Below are positions 11,901 to 24,682 of a stretch of DNA of 64,000 bases, piece by piece (positions within the stretch are counted from its first letter, which is position 1; the number at the start of each line of letters is the position of its first letter). Below the pieces are notes generated by a model, which saw nothing but the letters and a program-made list of their open reading frames with translations, was not told where the DNA came from and did no database searches. The stretch comes from Rotaria sp. Silwood1 (lineage: Eukaryota > Rotifera > Eurotatoria > Philodinida > Philodinidae), in contig CAJNOP010000098.1 in assembly GCA_905250075.1 (NCBI GenBank), positions 456,757 to 520,756 on the forward strand. Reading direction: 5' to 3'. The translations under genes were made by a program, and so were the position numbers.

Positions 11901-13844
11901 TTTATTTTTATAAATTATTTTAATTTTAATAAAAAAAAAAAACGCCAGACATCTATATTTCATCTATTCAACATCAATACATACAACAATCTAGAGCTCG
12001 GAAAAATTGCTAACTATTTTATGTAAAATATTTTACGTCATCATCGGTTTTCATATGTCTACCCTTTATCATAAACAATATTGATTCATACTACAGAAAA
12101 AATTTATTCTTTCATTAATTCAACAAAACAATAAATAACTTATGACGGGAAAACAATTATTTTATCGATTAGTTATATTTAAATATTTCTCTTATTAAGG
12201 TATCGAAAAAAAAAATGTGTCTTCTCTATTAACTAAGTCTAACTATGTGGTTTTACTTATTGATAAGAGTACACATACAAAACGATAATTACATGATCAA
12301 CACTAATATCGATATTTACTCAAATAAATCTATAGGAGATTTCGTACGACTTTAACTATGTCAAATTTTATTTTGGGCAATCAACGAGTTTTACTTGAAA
12401 ACAATTTATTGAACCTATTTCACCTTTATAAGAAAAAAAAACTAACAAAAGATTTATAATCAGTGCAAAAAACTATCATCGAATGAAACATTGTATGGTT
12501 CTTTTTAACGAAAATTTAGAATAACGATTCCACTTCATCGATTTTACTTTGAGAAAACTTTTTGTTCATTAGTCGCTCTTCTGTAAATAGTAAAATATAA
12601 AATATTCATGAAAAAGATACGATTTCGAGATAATAAAAGAATTGTCAATGTATTCCATCAATAATTGGCTACTCGTAGTTAAGGTTAAATATTTAAATAA
12701 AAATAGAAAGAACCTTTAGGTGTTCCAGTACTTCCACTTGTATACATAATAACTGCAATATCTGTTTTCTGAGGTCGTTTGTTTAAAATAGATTCATCTA
12801 AATAAGAAATTAAATAAGAAAAAATTCGATAACAAAAACCAAAAAAAAAAAACTAAATACCAATATTTGCATTATTTCCTTGTTCTTCTAATTTTTGTAA
12901 ATGTATAAATTGTATATTATTTTTATCTTTAGGTACTTTATCTGCTTGTGATTTAACAACAGATGGAAAATAAACAACATAACGAACTTTGTCTGTTTGC
13001 TCTAATGTTTTCTAAATAAAAAGAAAAGAATTTATTTTTTTTTTGTTTTTTAATAAAAATTAATCTAAAATTTACATCAAGTTTAGACGTAAGTTCTTGT
13101 GAAGTAACTATGATATGAACTTGTGATTCATTAATACCATGTTTAACAGCTTCGTCACCTAATGTTGAATAAAGTGTAACAACAGTTAAACCATGACGAA
13201 AAGCAGCAAATGCCGTTAATAACCATTCTGGACGTGTTTCAGCATAAATTAAGATTTTATCACCTGATTTTAATCCAAGTGATAATAAACCACGACCAAT
13301 TGAAGTTATTCTATCACAAGCTTCAGTATATGTTGTAAATTCATATTCACCCAAAACAAACTAATTCGATTTTTTTTTTAAAAAGAAAAAAATGAATTTT
13401 CTTATTCTTTATTTAAAGAATAAAAATAATTGAAACCTTTTTATAAACTTTTCCATTTGGTTGTGTTTCATCTTCAACATCAAGAATTTGTCTAACACCG
13501 AATGTTTGTTTTTGTGGATGACGTTGAAGACAAAGATCAGGAATGCTAGCCAATGTTTCAAGTTCATCTTCAGGTTGTGTTTGAAGTTGATCAAGAACTT
13601 CAATAGCTCTATATGGTGATGATGGATTTGAATCATCAATTAATTTAGCTCGAATTCTTTTTTGTCTATCTCTTTTATGATCATCTTTTCCTAATGTTAT
13701 AACATAATGCCAAAATGTTGGTAATTGAACAAATAATAATGCAATTATATAGATTAATGTTGTTCGAATTAATGTTAATAGAAATCGTTTAAATACTGTA
13801 TTTACTGATGTACTGAATACACGACTAAATGCATTTGGTGACAT
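8910..13844 (-). CDS. Long-chain acyl-CoA synthetase, ACSL3/4-like (11 exons, about 797 aa)
   Basis: Activates long-chain fatty acids to acyl-CoA with ATP. Exons: 13437-13844, 13076-13360, 12861-13011, 12714-12797, 11633-11767, 11443-11579, 11228-11367, 10992-11167, 10661-10924, 10422-10588, 8910-9356; phases join to one open frame. Seen: a hydrophobic N-terminal anchor (about residues 21-45), AMP-binding loop YTSGSTGTPKG (300-310), GYGLTET (491-497), STGDIGE, and RKKDLVKLRGGEYVSL near the C-terminal subdomain. This matches ACSL3/ACSL4-type ER or lipid-droplet enzymes. The last exon adds a tail of about 65 residues rich in Lys, Asn, Glu and Ser that I do not recall in the family. An acceptor-like TTTTTTTAG lies one base before the ATG. 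Intron 4 (11768-12713) and intron 10 (9357-10421) are long; the latter holds a foldback element. Confidence 0.93.
9578..10324. mobile_element. Foldback/MITE-like element in ACSL intron
   Basis: Two nested inverted repeats are visible. The outer arms are 9578-9600 (ATTCGACTTATGCCCCTCCC) and 10300-10324, whose complement reads ATTCGACATAAGCCCCCCCT. The inner arms are about 9880-9915 (GTTTGAAAGCTCGTG...GATGGTCGCCCT) and 10052-10094 (complement GTTTGAAAGCTCGTG...TATGGTCGCCCT). No coding frame of note and no certain target duplication were found. It lies wholly inside the 1,065-bp last intron of the acyl-CoA synthetase gene. Confidence 0.65.
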
Positions 13845-14427
13845 TCTAAAAAAATTTATTGTTGATTTATTTATAAATATTATTATTATAAATAAATAAA
13901 TAAATCTAATATGAGCAAAATCTTAGCGAATTCTTTTATCTTACCATTATTTATCATTTTGTTGAATATTCAAAAGAAAATATTTTCTCCGAAATAAAAT
14001 AATAGTATAAATATATTTTTTTTTCCTCGGTTATCTATATATATATATATTATGTATGATAATAACTTACTTTAATTTAATCGCTTTTTTTTTGTCTTAA
14101 TTAATTATTGTTTCATATATATTTGAATCAGTCAATAATAAGTTTAATCAGAAATAAAATCTTGAAAACAAAACAAAGAATATAGAAATATTCAGTATGA
14201 TTTGATTTTTCTTTTAAAAATCGAATGTTAACTTAACAAATGACATGTATTTAAAACAAGTCATCATATGAAATATACCAATGAAAAACAAAACACATTA
14301 ACAATGAAAATATTTTTGTTTTTCTAAGCAATAACAACAAAATCTGAATGAATAACAGAAAAGAAAAAAAAAAAAACTAAGAATGAATTTTTTTTTGTTT
14401 TCATTTCTTTTGTTTTGTTTTTTTGTA

Positions 14428-17400
14428 CTATGAATCTTGTTCGGAATCGATAGACATTGTTGATATATTATCAATTGGTTTATCATCATTTGAATGAATA
14501 TTTCTATAATAAAAACAAAAAAATATAAATATTATTTTGAAGTTTTTTTTTATTTTAAAGAAAACAAACTTGTTATTATCATTGTCAATTGGTAAAAGCA
14601 TTCGTTTTAATGAATCAATACAATAATTATCAATTGATGGTAATAAATAAGCTGGTGTTATTAAAAACTATTTATATTAAATAGAAAATAAATTATATAG
14701 AATTTATAAAAATGAAACAAACTTGTTCATTAAGATGGTTAATTGTTTTATTTAATTTAGTTAAATCATCAAAAGATTTTTGTTTATTAATTAAATCTTG
14801 ATTTAAACTAGTTTGTGATTGACTAATTAAATTTGCTAAAATTGTTTTTTCTTCATTTAATCGATCTAATTTTCCATTTATTGGAATTAAATATTTATTA
14901 TCATCATCATCATCATCGATAAATGTTTTCAAACCCTAGAAAATAGATCATACTACTTATTTAATATGTCATATAGATCTTAGTCAAACAAAAGAGAATG
15001 TTCTTTTGAAAATTTATTAATCAAAAAAAAAAACCTTCAATAAATATTTAATACGAAATCTTTGCCAGAAATTTTCATTCATTTTCTTTATTCTTCTCAT
15101 ATAATTATTATTTCATATAAACTCTAGACTTAATACAACACGCAAAAAAACAAAAATATAATTCTTTTATATTGATTTCAATATCGATTTAATGAATTTG
15201 TTGATATACTTCTAGATATATGATTAATAAAATAAAAAGAATATTTATTTAAAAAAAATTTTTAATTTAGAAAGATTTTAATTGAAATATGACTTTTATT
15301 TTTAAATATTATTCAAAATAACTACCAAAGATTATACAACTAGTTAAATAAGAGATCTATTAGAAAATAAAAGTTAAAAATTATTCGAGTATATTTTGTC
15401 AATATTTTAAATATAAGAAAGACTAACTATCGAAAATAAAATAAAAATTTCTTTTCGAAATAAATAAAATGTTCGAACTAAGATATAATATTTCAGATTG
15501 AATATCAATGTAAAACATATAATTTAGATATATTTATCTTAAATCAAATTACAAAAAGAAATATGTTGTATAAAAATCGAAATAAAAACATATACTGATA
15601 ACATTGAAACAATAAAATTGACTATATGATTTGATCTATAATTCTATTCTCCAACGATAAATTTGATCAAAAGATGACGCGAAATAAAATAACTCGAATT
15701 TTGGTCAGACGTCGCCACTCACTTTTCTGTTAAATGACAAAACAATTTTAAATTCAATTCTTTTTCTTGCATATTTAAATATATACATATGAGTGAATTA
15801 CAAAATTACTATATCGTTTCGAAAAAAAAAATGAACGAAAACAAAATTTTCGATTTTAAAAACAGTGATTAATACATTCTATGGTACAACATGATAGGAG
15901 AACATGAATAAATTTTCTTGACTACCACTATCAGATTGGTCGAGATATGAAAGTTTTTTTTTTATAAATTACTGTTTAAATTCAAGGTCATATGACTTTG
16001 GCAATGCACGGCTCAGTTGAATTTTTCCACCGGATTTTAGATTTTAACGTTGAGTCTTTTCTTCGTAATGAGGAATCATGTTTAATCAAGAATTAGCACC
16101 TGAAAAACTATGATTTGTCCTAAATTATATTCGGTGTTTACATTTTCAAAGTCATAAAATTTGCAAATGTACAATCATTTAGAGAATGTATACAATTAGT
16201 CACCTTTTTTCTGTGAATTTATCAACTTGTGAGATACAATTTAGTATAGATTCTCATAACTGTTGATAACCTTTAAAATGTGAAATCAATTGATATATAA
16301 TATGTTTATTTTGGCTTCAGCTATGAGGTAGTCATGCACATCATAATCTCGTGTGATATTTTTATCATATTTTTTCTCTTCTCTACGAAAGATAAACTTT
16401 CTAATCTCCATATTTTGAACAATAGTTAATCACTACTAGTGGAAAAACTAATCAAAGTTTCAGCTTAATCTGTCATAACTTAAGAAAATCATATGTCAAG
16501 CAAAATAAGTAATCTCATGTGACATTTAGTATGACAATTAGTTTATTAATACTTATTTCATACTTTATATTACTAAAAATTAGTCTAACTTTCTAATTAC
16601 ATGTCAAAGTCGTTTTTTAATCTTATGTGATAGCAATTCAAGAATTGACTGTATATATGGTATGTAGAAAAAAAGTGTCATAAGAAATGTCATGTAAGAG
16701 CTAATCAGTTTGATATTCGATAAGTACAAAATTGTTAACTATAATATTAACAACTTTTGAAATTCAAATAACAGAAGAACGAATTGATTACATGGCAATT
16801 TATTTCAATAGTTAGCAGTCAAAATCGAACTATTTAACCTTGTACTCCTGATATCTTGAGACTTCTTAGAGAAATATAACCTGAAATAAAATCATAGAGA
16901 TTTATTCAGGCGAACAGGACTTATTGAAATTTTACATATAAGAATATAAAGGTACAGTAATTTTGCAATTTACTCATATATATGATTTTATCACAAATTT
17001 TGATTTAATACTAAATAAAATAAAGATGTTTTAATTATCTTACTTGTTGTGGAACATAAAAAATTAATCGAGAATGTTGAAAAGGAACAAATGACGATGA
17101 TTTTTTAGTTGGTATATATGCAGCTGATGTTACACGTCGAAATAATGAACTTTTACGTGAATGACATTTGCCATCAGAAAATGAATAGAAATGAACTAAA
17201 AAACAAATTTTTTATTTTTTATATAAATTTTGTTTTTTTTTTCGAAAAAAAATAAATAAACTTACGAAAACTTTTATCAAATAGTGCAACAAAAGATGAT
17301 CTTGGATCTTGAGCATATGCATGAACATGCCATGAAAATGATTTAATAAATTGTCCATTTAAACAATTCCATAAATTAACTAATGTTTTATGAGAAACAA

Positions 17401-20400
17401 AAATTTGATCAGATGAATATAAAATAAATTGAATTGAATTTTTTCTATCAAAATGAGCAAAACAACGTGAATATTCATAACGAGATTCTTCATTTAAATC
17501 ATTTGTTTTATCAATCCATTCTGTAACTAAATGTTCAAATGAACAACATAAATTTATTTGATTTGTTGATGATAATTTATAATAACATAATGCTGAACTT
17601 GAATATGAACGATTTGTATGACCAGATAAACAACGCCAATGAGATACACGTTCTAAATAATAAAAATTTTTATTTTTATTATATCAATCAAGTTAATTAT
17701 TTCAATAAATATTATCTTTACGAAGAAAATTTCGAATGGAAATCAATTTTTAAAATATTGAATAAATCATATTGAAATTTTCTTCTTAAGTCTGAGAAAT
17801 AAAATCTAAATTTTTTATATGATTAACTCGAAACTGTTATTTATCAATTTATAAAATAATATGATATATTTATTTGAAATAATAATGTTTACTTGTGATT
17901 GGATTTTGTTGAATAAAAGTCCAAATTTTAATAAATCCATCATTTCCAGTTGTTGCTAATTCAAGTTTATTTGGATGAAATAACATTTCATTTAATGTTT
18001 CTTGTCCATGTGGATACATTATACTTGTATTTAATTCAAATCTATGTTTTGTTTTTTATTTAATAATGTAAATAAAGTAAAATAATTAATTAAAATAAAT
18101 CTTACTGATTATTTGTTTGATTAAATATCCAAAATCTAAGTTTTCTTTCATTTTGATGATCATCTGAATTTGAATTTGATGAACGTTCCTCAAAAGTAAC
18201 TAACCATGTTTCTGTAAAACAAAAATTTTTCAAAAAACAAAATCCATCTTTAAAAAATAACAAAAAAAATAAAACCTGTTCGATCAATAGCTAAACGTTT
18301 AATATCTGTAAAAAGACATTGTTCTGTTATATCATTTGGTGAAACATAATTTTCTCCAACAATATCCAACTTAATTTAAATTAAATTAAATTTAACATTA
18401 AAAAAAAACAAAAGAATATTTATTTTTACATTGTAAAGTAATTTTCCATTTTCAATTGACATGAATTGAAGATAACCAGGTTTTCCACTATTCATAACAA
18501 GTGCATCTTGACGCATAAATGTATGAATACCTTAAAAAATAATTTAAAAGTTATTCTTTATTGTAAAGATTTTATCACAAAATAGAAAACTTTTTTACTA
18601 TGGAATATCATCTTTCATGTGTTCAATTTTTGATATATTTACATTTTCGAAAATATCTGACAGCTAAGCGAAGCATTCCGAATCGTAGAAAAGTACCCAT
18701 CATATGCAAAAGAATAATTGAAATCGTAGTACTAGGTTGGAAATAATATTTTGCTAGGGAGTACCGCTATAATTTCAAATAGAGTAAATAATGAATTTTA
18801 TATCAAATGAAAGTGTGTCAAAAATAGGATTTATCAATATTAAATAGTAAGGATTCTGACAAACTTTTTATATGAAACATAACAAATTTCTAGAAATTTC
18901 TGCACTGTTACCTAGTAGAAAACCATTATTTTGAATCAAATTTAGTTTTTGAATTGCCTCATGAAAGAAACTTTTTCATACTAAAAGAGTGAAAATTTCT
19001 AGAAATTTGTTATGTTTGATATAAAAAGTTTGTCAGAACCCTTGCTATTTAATATTGATAAATCCCATTTTTGACGCGCTTTCATTTGATATCAAATTCA
19101 TTATTTATTCTATTTGAAATTATAGCAGTACTCCCTTGACAAAATATTATTTCCAACGTAGTAGTTTGTGTTGCCCCAAATAGAATGAACAGTTTATTTC
19201 TTGTTTTTATGTTATAGATATGTTTATTCAGATCAATAGATAGAGGGTTACATCATCCTATAACCATAAGCCAACTCTTTTTTTTCTTAGTATCTTACGT
19301 CGCAATCAGAATATTGGTACTAGTGGATACAAGATGTATCTTCATCCTTGTTTCTATGAACTTAGTCTCAGATATACTTGTCAATGTTGGCTACATCAGC
19401 TCTTATTTGAAGAACATTTTCTCAAGGCGAATTTGTAAAGCATCTGTATCTCACATCGTTAGCCTCACAAAAAAATCCGTTTGCTTACTTCTGCTAAATG
19501 GTATTAGGTTTCGGTGTAGTTTGATCGGATGATATTTGATAATAAAAAATGATAATAACAATATTTTGATTGATTAATTTTATACTGTCTTGATCTCAAA
19601 ACTGATGCGTGATTTTTAAATCTAATAATTAAATTTTCTCCAGTAAATGTCTTAGGAAAGCCACTCTTAGGTACTTCAAAGAAAATAAAATAAAGAATAT
19701 TTTTAGATGTTTAAAAGTTGAAAACTTTCTGAGAAAATCATTTTGATTTTTTCTTTTTGAAAATGTTTTTTCATTATATATGAATGAAACATAATAGAAG
19801 ATCCTTATATAAGAATTTTTATCGTTAATCATACTCAAAAAAAGCAGCTTATGCTATTGTGGAAAAAAAAACAGTTAATTGAATGTTTATTGTAAAAAAA
19901 AATAAACAATATCGTATTTGTATAATATAAATAGACATGTATTTTTAATAAACGATTGAACAGGGAATATAGACGGTGTTATTTAAATTAAAATAATTGT
20001 CTCATTAAAAACTTATCAATCTCATGAGAATATTTCGTCTCAATATTTCGAATATAGATCAATCAATAAAATAAACGATTCAACAATATTTTTAAGGACT
20101 CATGACAATAAACTTTAACTAACTCTACTCATTGTGATCATTAACTATGGATGATTTCGTAAAAAAATTTGAATAATACTATTAGCTCAACCAATTATAG
20201 ACTTGTAGAAGTGTTCTACAATAAAGATAAAGTTTTTTTTTTGTTTTTACCAGCTGGTAATGAAGCTTGTTGAGGAAGAAACATATGATTTATTCCACCG
20301 ATTGTTTGTTGAATTGATAAATTACTTCCAATTATATGAAGAGCTTAAAAATAAACCATAAGAAAATTAATTGAAATAAAAGAAAATCAACAAATAAAAG

Positions 20401-22751
20401 CATACAATTATCTGAATGAGTAGATACATAAAATGTTTGATCACTTGACGAAGTAACATGAATAATAGGTGCACCAAGTCGTGGTCGAAATGTTGGTTCA
20501 CTTTTTCTATATAACCATTTAACAAGTACACATTCATGACCACCAGATAATAAATATGAACCTTTTATATATTTATATAATATTTAAATAAATAAATAAA
20601 AAAAGAAACAAAAAAGAAAATCAATTACCATCAACTGAAAATGCTAAACAAAGAACAGGTAATGAATGCCAATGTAAATATGAAACTGTTGGTTCTTTAT
20701 TAGTTGAATTAATAAAATTATACCTTAAATAAATAATTATTTAAATAGATAATATTTGAAAAGAAGAAAAAAAAAAAAAGGTTCACACCAAAGAGCTATT
20801 CGACCAGATTGTGTTCCTAATGCAATTGATTCTTCATTTGGATGAATTTGTGCACATGTTATTTTATCATGATATGATAAATTTTTTTTTGTTATTAATA
20901 TATTTTTAATTTGATTATTTATTAGATTTAATATGTAAATTATTGTTCCATCAACATTAATAAAAACACATAATTCACCCTTAATTATATTGATTGTTCT
21001 TTTTTTTTATTTTTAAATACAAAAACAAAATCAAATACTTTTTTATCAAATGATATGGCTTTTGGTAAACATGGAAGTTTATCAAATAAAACAATAGGTG
21101 AAGATTTATGACGAATTGATTCAATTCGACTAAGTGAATATACTACAATTAGAATTATAAGAATTAAAATTCTTTGATTTTGTTTTTTTAAATCTTTACC
21201 ATTTTTAGTATTTTTAACAAATAAATATAAACCAGAATTAACAATTGAATATAAATCGATTATTTCCATTTCTACTTTTATTGTCTAAATTAAACAATTT
21301 TCTAATAGTACATAGTTTTTATTTAGATCTTTTTTTCTCATTATTAATTTCATATTTTACTTATATGCTTTTCAAACTTATAAAAATCTAATGAGAAAAC
21401 GATTCAGATTGCTTTTTAGTCAAATACTTGACAAAACTTCTGTCAAAGTTCGAATTGGTTACTTTGTTTTATTTTACTAAGTTCTAAAAGAAGCGAGTGA
21501 AAACTTCTACGAAGCCAACTAAACTATAATAGTTTTTAGCCTAATAACAAATTAAGATCGAAACTTTCAAAACAATTTAAGTTTATTTTTCATGCTCTTT
21601 CAGAACAATAACAATAGAGACTCAAATGATTTTACATAAGGAAGCTTTGCGTTTTTATCAGTACAATGATGTCATTCAACAGATAGATCAAGTAAAAGCA
21701 TAGATAAATAACATAAGAACTAGTTGACTAAAATTCTAAAGAGAAAATAATAATAAGAAATCGAAACAATTTGATCGTCTCGAAGGCATATTGCGGTCAC
21801 CAACAACAAAAGAAAAGTTATTCGATGGAAATATCGACGGGAATACTCTATCACAAGACAAAAGAAAACGTTAATCAACAAGATTTGTTTTGCCTAACAT
21901 ACACCGAACAGTGCTAAAGGCGAGACCTGAATCAAAGAGAGATGATTTGGAGTATTTTTACTAAACTTGAAACTGATATAAATAGTAATCTAGAAGAGGA
22001 CAACTCATTGAAAATGTTGAGGATAACAATAGAAGAGAATTTATATTGAATTATGTGACCGGTTATTCAAGTCGATTTCAAATTATTTATTTATTTTTAA
22101 TAAAATAAGATAAGACACATATTAATTATTGATTAAATTTGATAAATATTCAAGGTTTGAATCACCTTCTTTCAATGATAAGAGTATCTGTTATCATTTT
22201 TAATAAAGAGCATGAAAATAGACTTAATTCTTATTAAAATTTTGGCATTGACTCAATGTTATTTTTTCAAAATAAATCTCTAATTGAAAACAAAAAACGT
22301 ACATGAATAAGAATTCCATCTTCATAATCCCAAACATTGATAATACCATTTTGCTCTGCAATGCATAACTAAAATAAAAATAAAATATTTTTTTTGTTTT
22401 CAGTTTAATTTAATATTCTTAATCATTTATATATTAAACGAGAAAAAAATAAAAGATTTTCTAAATACTTGAAGTTGATTATTTGGATTGATAGCAATAG
22501 CAACAATATTTATTTGATCAGTTGAATTTGAATTGTGATTAATTAATCTTAAACATTCTCCTGTTTTAGCAATCCATACATAAACACAAGCATCACCTAT
22601 TGTAAACACATATCTACAATTTTATATTTTACATTTTTTTGAAAATTATTTTAATCAAAAAAAAACGATATTACTTCGAATCTGATGATATTAATGGACG
22701 ATATTTCATTATTGTTCCAATACCAAACTGACGAATGTTTAATTTTTTCAT
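14428..22751 (-). CDS. WDR75: WDR75 (U3 snoRNP/SSU-processome WD40 protein), 17 exons, about 814 aa
   Basis: WDR75 (yeast Utp17) is a nucleolar WD40 protein needed for early pre-rRNA processing. Exons on the minus strand: 22675-22751, 22469-22613, 22303-22368, 21039-21284, 20789-20979, 20629-20723, 20406-20561, 20251-20343, 18430-18530, 18276-18369, 18106-18211, 17893-18041, 17266-17652, 17044-17195, 14723-14935, 14570-14667, 14428-14503. The frame is consistent across all junctions, and 814 aa is close to the human 830. Recognisable WDR75 pieces: NPNNQLQ, GIINVWDYEDGILI, SYLHWHSLPVLCLAFS, GKPGYLQF, and near the end TPAYLLPS. The last three exons follow a 2.1-kb intron. I attach them because FYVPQQ-GLKTF aligns with the human region and the phase fits; alternatively they form a separate small gene starting at an ATG at 15082. 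An acceptor-like AG lies 22 nt before the start. Confidence 0.88.
14936..17043 (-). other. Long intron of WDR75 (2.1 kb)
   Basis: Donor GT at 17043-17042 and acceptor AG at 14937-14936. No repeat pair, RNA gene or domain-bearing frame was recognised inside. A short possible exon at 15035-15082 (start ATG at 15082, donor after AAG, phase 0) would be the first exon if the three downstream exons belonged to a separate gene. Confidence 0.5.
18732..19161. mobile_element. Mariner-type foldback MITE in WDR75 intron
   Basis: The left end reads CTAGGTTGGAAATAATATTT and the complement of the right end reads CTACGTTGGAAATAATATTT; TA dinucleotides lie just outside both (18730-18731, 19162-19163). The arms are about 170 bp each and nearly complementary throughout (18732-18900 against about 18987-19161), leaving a spacer of roughly 85 bp. 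The GGTTGGAAATAA-like terminus and TA target site resemble mariner-family ends. There is no transposase frame. It sits in the 1.7-kb intron between the exons ending at 20251 and starting at 18530. Confidence 0.8.
21285..22302 (-). other. Long intron of WDR75 (1.0 kb)
   Basis: GT-AG intron between the exons 22303-22368 and 21039-21284. I see no repeat pair and no coding frame of note in it. Confidence 0.5.
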
Positions 22752-23648
22752 TTTTTTTGTCTTATAAGTTGATCTAAAATACTAAATAAAACAATTTTTT
22801 ATTTGTCTATTAAACTTTAATCTTATTTTCTAATTGATAAAATCAAAGATTGAAATTGAAAACAGTCCTATAAATATTTAAAAGATTTTATCTTGTTCAA
22901 TTTTATTTAGTCAAAGTAATATCAATATTAGTTCAAATCGTTTATTAAAGCTAATTTAATGAAAATAATATATTTAAGAGTGTCTCAATCGAAATAAGAC
23001 TTTCACTTAATATTATCCATTTCGTATCACAAACAGATAAATCTGGCACAATCTTATTTAAACAATTCGAACTTGAATAAAATTTATTCGTTAAATTAAT
23101 TTCACTGTTGGCAATTATATTATTATATGAAAATTTATAATTGACTAAATAACATAAGAATATGACAAAAACCTCTTCGAAACTGTTTGACAAATATTCA
23201 ACGAGCAAGAATTGTCTTCGATTGTTATACATTGCTAACAAATCTCAAATAGCTTGATTTCGATTAATTCTTATTTCAATAAATAAAATATTTGAATAAA
23301 TTCAATCAACACATTTTTCTCACGATGATTTCTGCAAAATTCTTATGTTTCGATTGATACGTAAAATAATTCAATCTTTTCTATATGATAATTATAAGAA
23401 AACAAAAACAAATAATTATTTTCGATGATATTACATTTTTCTTATTTCCTTTTTTTCTTTGTGTTTTTACAAGATGTCTGAAAAATAAAAAAAAAAAAAA
23501 AAAAGAAGAAATTGATATTAATATAATGAGTCTGTATCTACTTGTTGCTTTTTTTTTAGTCTATATTTTGGGAAGGGAATTCAAGGAAAAACTTTCTAAT
23601 CAAGAAGGAATGTCTTTAATTGTCTTTGAAAAAGGATATATAATTGAC
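22752..23648. other. Intergenic between WDR75 and ATP synthase b
   Basis: Probably holds the WDR75 promoter and the ATP synthase b 3' UTR. Frames at 22951-23241 (minus) and 23385-23663 (plus) lack domains and splice context. An acceptor-like TATTTTAG at 22774 may mark the 5' end of the WDR75 mRNA. Confidence 0.5.
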
Positions 23649-24682
23649 TCATCGTGTTTGTGATGCTATTTGTTTAAGTTGATTAAGACATGCTTGTAAA
23701 GTATCTTTTTCTTGTTTATCAGTGATTGATTTTTTAACTTCATTTGTTATCCAATTAATCATATTTGTTCTTTCAAAATCTTTTCGTGCATTTTGTAAAG
23801 CAACTTGATAATCTAAACGACGTTTAACAGCTTCATACATTTGTTTCATTCGTTCTCTATATGCCGTTTCTAATGCCATATTAATTATATCTTGTCGTGC
23901 TTCATGTAATTTTCCAATTGTTTTAGCACGTTCTAATGATTCTTCATATGAATGTAACATTTTTCCAGCCATTGCTTTTGAATTATTAACAACGGAATTA
24001 TATCGATCAACTTCTTCTTGTTGCCAACCTCGAAATGCATCACCAACTGATGGACCAAGTCTTAAATAAAATTTAAGTTTTATATATATATATATATATA
24101 TATTAATAAGATTTGTTTTTTAATTACTTTTTAACAACAGTAATAACAGCTGCAGCCAAAATAAGATATTCCGTAAAATCATACCATAAAACAATATATT
24201 CTTTACTAAATCCATAAATAAGTAAACCATAGAAAAACATATATGGTCCAGTAACACCAGTTTTTTCATAAAAAAATTTAAACCATGATTCAGGTACACA
24301 ATACCATCGAACTGGATTTGGTGCCTCTCGTAATTTATATGGTGGATAATTAACTAAATCACGTTCAGGCCATTGATCATGAGGCCATAAACGTTTTCCA
24401 TTATATTCTGTTCGCCATTTTACTGATGATAAATCATTTAATGAATCTTCAACTCGTAAAACTTTTTCTTTTTGTTTTCCTTCAACTAATGATTTATCAT
24501 CTAAATTATAATCATATATATATATATATAAATATAAAACAAATAATATATGTATATTTACCACTTTTAGATTTTGATGTAGCACCTTGAAAAAATTTAT
24601 TTGAAATCGACAATGGTCGAAATGAAATAAATGATGGTGAAATACCACTGAACACAAGAGGACGAGCAAACTGGGTCAACAT
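23649..24682 (-). CDS. ATP5PB: Mitochondrial F-type ATP synthase subunit b (3 exons, about 301 aa)
   Basis: Subunit b of the peripheral stalk holds F1 against rotation on the inner mitochondrial membrane. Exons: 24562-24682, 24128-24500, 23649-24060, joined in one frame. Seen: an N-terminus rich in Ser, Phe and Arg and poor in acidic residues (about residues 1-40), fitting a mitochondrial presequence; the family block RLWPHDQWPERD; GVTGPYMFFYGLLIYGFSKE followed by a second hydrophobic stretch (the membrane hairpin); then a long charged helix through to the C-terminus. The protein is somewhat longer than the roughly 256-residue mammalian protein, mostly before the conserved core. A TTTGTTTCTAG acceptor-like site lies directly against the ATG. 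The first intron carries a short (TA)n tract. Confidence 0.92.

Noticed and set aside
22951-23241. 96-codon minus-strand frame between WDR75 and ATP synthase b
   Set aside because: No recognisable domain; lies where promoter and UTR are expected.
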